From: Verrucomicrobiales bacterium | GTDB lineage: Bacteria; Verrucomicrobiota; Verrucomicrobiia; Verrucomicrobiales; DEV007 | Length of the DNA stretch: 64,000 nucleotides | Direction: 5' to 3' | NCBI GenBank assembly: GCA_016795385.1 | Contig: JAEUHI010000062.1 | Span: 1-64,000 of the forward strand | Shown: piece by piece, positions 61,179 to 64,000 of the stretch | How positions within the stretch are numbered: position 1 is the first letter of the stretch | Layout: each line of letters opens with the position of its first letter | The notes under the pieces: model-generated | Database searches by the model: none | The model's input: the letters and a program-made list of their open reading frames with translations, nothing else | What the model was told of the DNA's origin: nothing | Translations under genes and position numbers: made by a program

Positions 61179-62557
61179 CGTCGCTGGAAGGGTTCCGCAG
61201 GGAGCGCGGCGGGAGGGGTCCACGATTCGGGCTCGTCCCAATCCTCGATCACGACAGGACGATGCACGCGCACGCGGCGTTTCAACGTGGCCGCCCAGAT
61301 GAGGATGAGCGCGATGACAACGCTCGTCGGGAGGACGCGGTTCAGCCCGAACCAATAGGGAATGCGCAGGATCTCCATCAATCCGAGAAAGGTGATGGGA
61401 TAAAAGAGAGCGAAGAGACGCCCTTCGACGTAAGCGCGCCAAGTCAGCCCGAACCACATTCCCACGAGTGCGAGGAAAGGCCAGAGGAGGACATTGCCGA
61501 GACGCGAGGCGACGTAGTGGATGCCGCCGGGGTTGTTGTACTCGACGTCGAGGGTGCCGAGATAAAGCCCTTCGTAGACCGCTTCGTGCGCTTTGAAGGA
61601 GAGCGGGCCGGCGATGCCATCGTAAAATCCGCCCACCTGCAGGATCGCCGCGCCCGTGTTCATCGCCTCGAAGTAATAGGTGTAGAGCCGTCGCCAGCCG
61701 AACTCGAAGATGCTCGAGTGTTGCCCGGAATAATACTGCCACGAACGCAGGAATTCGAAGGAGATGAAAAGCAGGAGGACGGCGACAGGAAGCAGGAGCG
61801 GGAGAAACCGCAGGAGGGTGCGCCCCAGCGGTCCCGCCGCGGCGGTGACGCGGGGCAGCGCACAAAGGAAGAAGGGCACGAAACCTTCAATGAGCGCGAG
61901 ACGCTCGGACCAGAGCAGGGCGCGGACAAAAAGCACGCCGAAGAAGACGATGTGGAAGAGCGAGATGAGCTTGATTTTTCCCGGCAAGAGACCCGACCAC
62001 CGCATCCCGCGGATCGCGCCGAGGACGAGCGAGACCTGGGTCCAGGTGGTGACGCCGGGGATGGTCTTGAAGGTGTGTTTCAGCTCCAGATTCCCTCCGA
62101 GCACGGCGGTGACGAGCCCGGGATTGAGGAAGAAATTCCGGAAGAAAATGAGGTGCGAGATGACGAAGACTGCCATCAGGAAATAATCGAAACGCTCGCT
62201 CAGGAGCGTCTCGCCGAGCCGGGAGCCGGAGAGCTGCCGGGGATCGGTCAGGACGCGGGGACGCTGCCCGCGCATTCTCGTCCACAACTGGCCGAGCAAA
62301 CCCGACTCCGCGATGCGCGCCCCGAGGAACAGCGCGACGATGGCGAAAAACGCGACCACAAAATCGCGCACGCCGTAGAAATGCTGGGCACGCGAGAGGG
62401 TGACGGAGGAATCCGAAAAGGAAAAGATGACCAGTGCCGGGATCGAAGCGCCCAGCAGCATCAGCGAGGGCCGGGTCCACCAGGGCAGCCAGCCGCCGAC
62501 CGGCGAGACGGCCGTCTTTTGGGGAGCATGATAGGATTTGCCGCGCAGCCTGTTCAT
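61175..62557 (-). CDS. Wzy-like polysaccharide polymerase/O-antigen ligase-type membrane protein
   Basis: 460 residues with about 11 hydrophobic helices and a large exterior loop in the second half (FEFGWRRLYTYYFEAMNTGAAILQVGG and YNNPGGIHYVASRLGN). Such architecture is usual for Wzy polymerases/oligosaccharide repeat unit polymerases. No sequence motif is decisive; the assignment relies on topology and position between a GT4 gene and a Wzx-like gene, with ATGA overlaps on both sides. Inner membrane. Confidence 0.65.
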   Translation of the reverse strand: MNRLRGKSYHAPQKTAVSPVGGWLPWWTRPSLMLLGASIPALVIFSFSDSSVTLSRAQHFYGVRDFVVAFFAIVALFLGARIAESGLLGQLWTRMRGQRPRVLTDPRQLSGSRLGETLLSERFDYFLMAVFVISHLIFFRNFFLNPGLVTAVLGGNLELKHTFKTIPGVTTWTQVSLVLGAIRGMRWSGLLPGKIKLISLFHIVFFGVLFVRALLWSERLALIEGFVPFFLCALPRVTAAAGPLGRTLLRFLPLLLPVAVLLLFISFEFLRSWQYYSGQHSSIFEFGWRRLYTYYFEAMNTGAAILQVGGFYDGIAGPLSFKAHEAVYEGLYLGTLDVEYNNPGGIHYVASRLGNVLLWPFLALVGMWFGLTWRAYVEGRLFALFYPITFLGLMEILRIPYWFGLNRVLPTSVVIALILIWAATLKRRVRVHRPVVIEDWDEPESWTPPAALPAEPFQRR

Positions 62558-63912
62558 CCCTCCGCGGATTCCACCGCTCTCCGCTCCTGTTCTTTCATTT
62601 TCGCCACCGCGTAGGCGACACCGAGGATCCCTTCGCCGAGGAAGGCGATCCCCATGGCGACGACCATGCCGACTCCGCCCATTTTGGGAATGAGAATGAA
62701 AGATAGCCCCACGACGAGGACGAGCTTCAGCACGCCGAGCCGGGCGAGGAAGGTGGTGTGTCCGGTCATGAGCAGGAGGTAAGGCACCGGCCCCATCATC
62801 AGCGAGATCAACTGGACGAGCAGCAGGAGCCGCAGGGCGCCGGCCCCATCGAGGAACTCATCGCCAAACACCGACATGACCGTCCCGGGGAAGATCATGC
62901 CCACGCCGATGGGCAACCCGAGCACGAGCAAGGCAATGGCGATGGACTTGCCATACACCTTCATCACGGGGACGAGGGGACGTTTCAATTCGGCGGTCCG
63001 CGAAAGCGCGGGGGCGAAGACGCTGTGAATCGCCCCGGAGAGGACGACAAAAAGGATCGAAACGCGGAAGGCGGCGGTGAGGTGCGAGACCTCGGCCGCG
63101 GGCAACATCACGTCACAGATCGAGAGCGGGATGATGAAACCGAGGGCACCGAAGAGGCTGACGCAGCAGATCGGAAAACCTTCGCGGAGCAAGGTCTGGA
63201 ACCGCGACTTTTCCGGCCAGAGGACGAAACGATCCCGGAACGCACCGCCCGGTGCGAAACGGGCGAGCACGGCCCCGAGCACGAAGCTGCCGGTGTAGAG
63301 GGCGAGGATCTCCGTCGCGTCGAAGGCGACCGGTACGATCAGGGTCAAGGCGACGGCGATGCAAAACAACCCCGCCGGCAGAACGTGGCCGAAGATGCTG
63401 CCGAGGACGGGATGGGAGAGCCCTTTCAAGGCCTCGCCGTTGATCAAGGCGAGGGCGATGGCGCCTTGGGCAAACAGCGGCAGGAGATGCCAGAGCTGGA
63501 AACCCGCGCCCGTCTTGTCCGTCACGACGGCGAAAATCATCCACCCGATCCCGAGGAGGAAGGAAACGGCGAGCGACAAGGCCCGCAGATTGGCCACAAA
63601 AGCGGCGACGGCCCCCGGTCCCGTTCCTTCGAGCCGGGGCACGTTGCGAAGGGCGATTTGTTCGAGGCCATAGCTGGCGATCGGTCCCGAGGTCATCAAC
63701 ACGGATGTCCAAAAGAAGAAAAGAGCGCTCGGACCATCGCCGAGACTACGGGCGACCATGACGGTGCTGAGAAACTGGAAACCGGCACCTCCCATGCGCA
63801 CCACCGAGGGCATGAGGGTGTGAAGGACCTTCTCCAGGAAAATCCTCCCCGGGACCGGCCCGGTGTCGGACGGATCCAGCTCTCCCTCGACGGCGGTGTC
63901 AGTGGATACCAT
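62554..63912 (-). CDS. Wzx-like flippase (MOP superfamily)
   Basis: 452 residues with about 12-14 helices in the pattern of polysaccharide exporters: VVRMGGAGFQFLSTVMVARSLGDGPSALFFFWTS at the start, VTDKTGAGF and YGKSIAIALLVLGLPIGVGMIFPGTVMSVFGDEF in the middle. Moves undecaprenyl-linked repeat units across the inner membrane. Overlaps the polymerase gene by 4 bases and lies 15 bases after the truncated gene at the window edge. Confidence 0.85.
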   Translation of the reverse strand: MVSTDTAVEGELDPSDTGPVPGRIFLEKVLHTLMPSVVRMGGAGFQFLSTVMVARSLGDGPSALFFFWTSVLMTSGPIASYGLEQIALRNVPRLEGTGPGAVAAFVANLRALSLAVSFLLGIGWMIFAVVTDKTGAGFQLWHLLPLFAQGAIALALINGEALKGLSHPVLGSIFGHVLPAGLFCIAVALTLIVPVAFDATEILALYTGSFVLGAVLARFAPGGAFRDRFVLWPEKSRFQTLLREGFPICCVSLFGALGFIIPLSICDVMLPAAEVSHLTAAFRVSILFVVLSGAIHSVFAPALSRTAELKRPLVPVMKVYGKSIAIALLVLGLPIGVGMIFPGTVMSVFGDEFLDGAGALRLLLLVQLISLMMGPVPYLLLMTGHTTFLARLGVLKLVLVVGLSFILIPKMGGVGMVVAMGIAFLGEGILGVAYAVAKMKEQERRAVESAEG

Positions 63913-63927
63913 GTCTCGCTTCGCGGA

Positions 63928-64000
63928 TCAGGACTGCAGGATGACGGAGAGCGGACCATGGGTGCCGCGGGCGAGATGGGAGACGCTCTCCTCAATATCG
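63928..64000 (-). CDS. C-terminal fragment of an unknown gene at the window edge
   Basis: On the minus strand the frame reads DIEESVSHLARGTHGPLSVI and ends LQS followed by TGA at 63928-63930, then 15 bases to the flippase ATG. Only 23 residues are inside the window, so the family cannot be given. The tight spacing suggests it is part of the same exopolysaccharide operon. Confidence 0.55.
   Translation of the reverse strand, partial: DIEESVSHLARGTHGPLSVILQS

Overview
The window is about 62-64% GC by eye and gene-dense, with genes overlapping by ATGA or separated by short gaps. It looks chromosomal and probably comes from a member of the Verrucomicrobiota. The reasons are the many exported PQQ-like beta-propeller, LamG/DUF1080-type and DUF6807-like proteins, a planctomycete/verrucomicrobial-style c-type cytochrome, a double ATP-grasp/alpha-E/transglutaminase locus, and a LexA-like site close to the motif I recall for this phylum (TGTTC-N4-GAACA). 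No rRNA, tRNA, transposase, phage gene or CRISPR array is visible. No gene-free stretch exceeds 300 bases.

Layout. 1-6065 is the 3' end of a giant PKS/NRPS gene (ACP, aminotransferase, C, A with a Val-like code, PCP, TE). It is followed by a C39-like peptidase and, in a GC-poor patch, a small membrane protein. 7492-13034 (minus) is the SOS mutagenesis cassette imuA-imuB-dnaE2 with a LexA-like box upstream. 13174-21550 (minus) is a run of exported proteins: beta-helix, LamG-like, DUF6807, PQQ propeller, a Gfo/Idh/MocA oxidoreductase, a ceramidase-like protein, and a LamG fold that appears to be split by a propeller. 21640-31215 (minus) is the amidoligase-type locus: ATP-grasp, alpha-E, transglutaminase-DUF2126, an ATP-grasp/alpha-E fusion, and a second transglutaminase. 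Heptanucleotide repeat arrays lie in two of its gaps.

31326-41070 (minus) could be a single long unit: two PQQ propellers, a DUF3311/sodium symporter pair, a LuxE/PaaK-like adenylating enzyme, an aldehyde dehydrogenase/acyl reductase and an iron alcohol dehydrogenase. Upstream is an ECF sigma factor on the other strand, with an apparent anti-sigma protein carrying an LptA-like exterior. Two identical dyads (ATTAG-N5-CTAAT) lie in the shared promoter region. 42854-50538 holds mixed housekeeping and exported genes: DUF1080, a HlyC/CorC family protein, DUF423, NIPSNAP, an FMN reductase, a cytochrome, an atypical Nramp and a sialate O-acetylesterase. 50763-54546 has three genes resembling PilM-N/GspL, PilO/GspM and PilP/GspC, interrupted by a sulfotransferase on the opposite strand. 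54575-60137 holds a Ser/Thr kinase with an exported HEAT/carbohydrate-binding-like region, DNA polymerase X and a quinone-oxidoreductase-like enzyme. 60141-64000 (minus) is part of an exopolysaccharide locus: glycosyltransferase, Wzy-like polymerase, Wzx-like flippase and a truncated gene at the edge.

Functional calls come from motifs and remembered family features only, with no searches. Start sites were often moved inward from the longest open frame where a signal peptide, an overlap or family length supported it.
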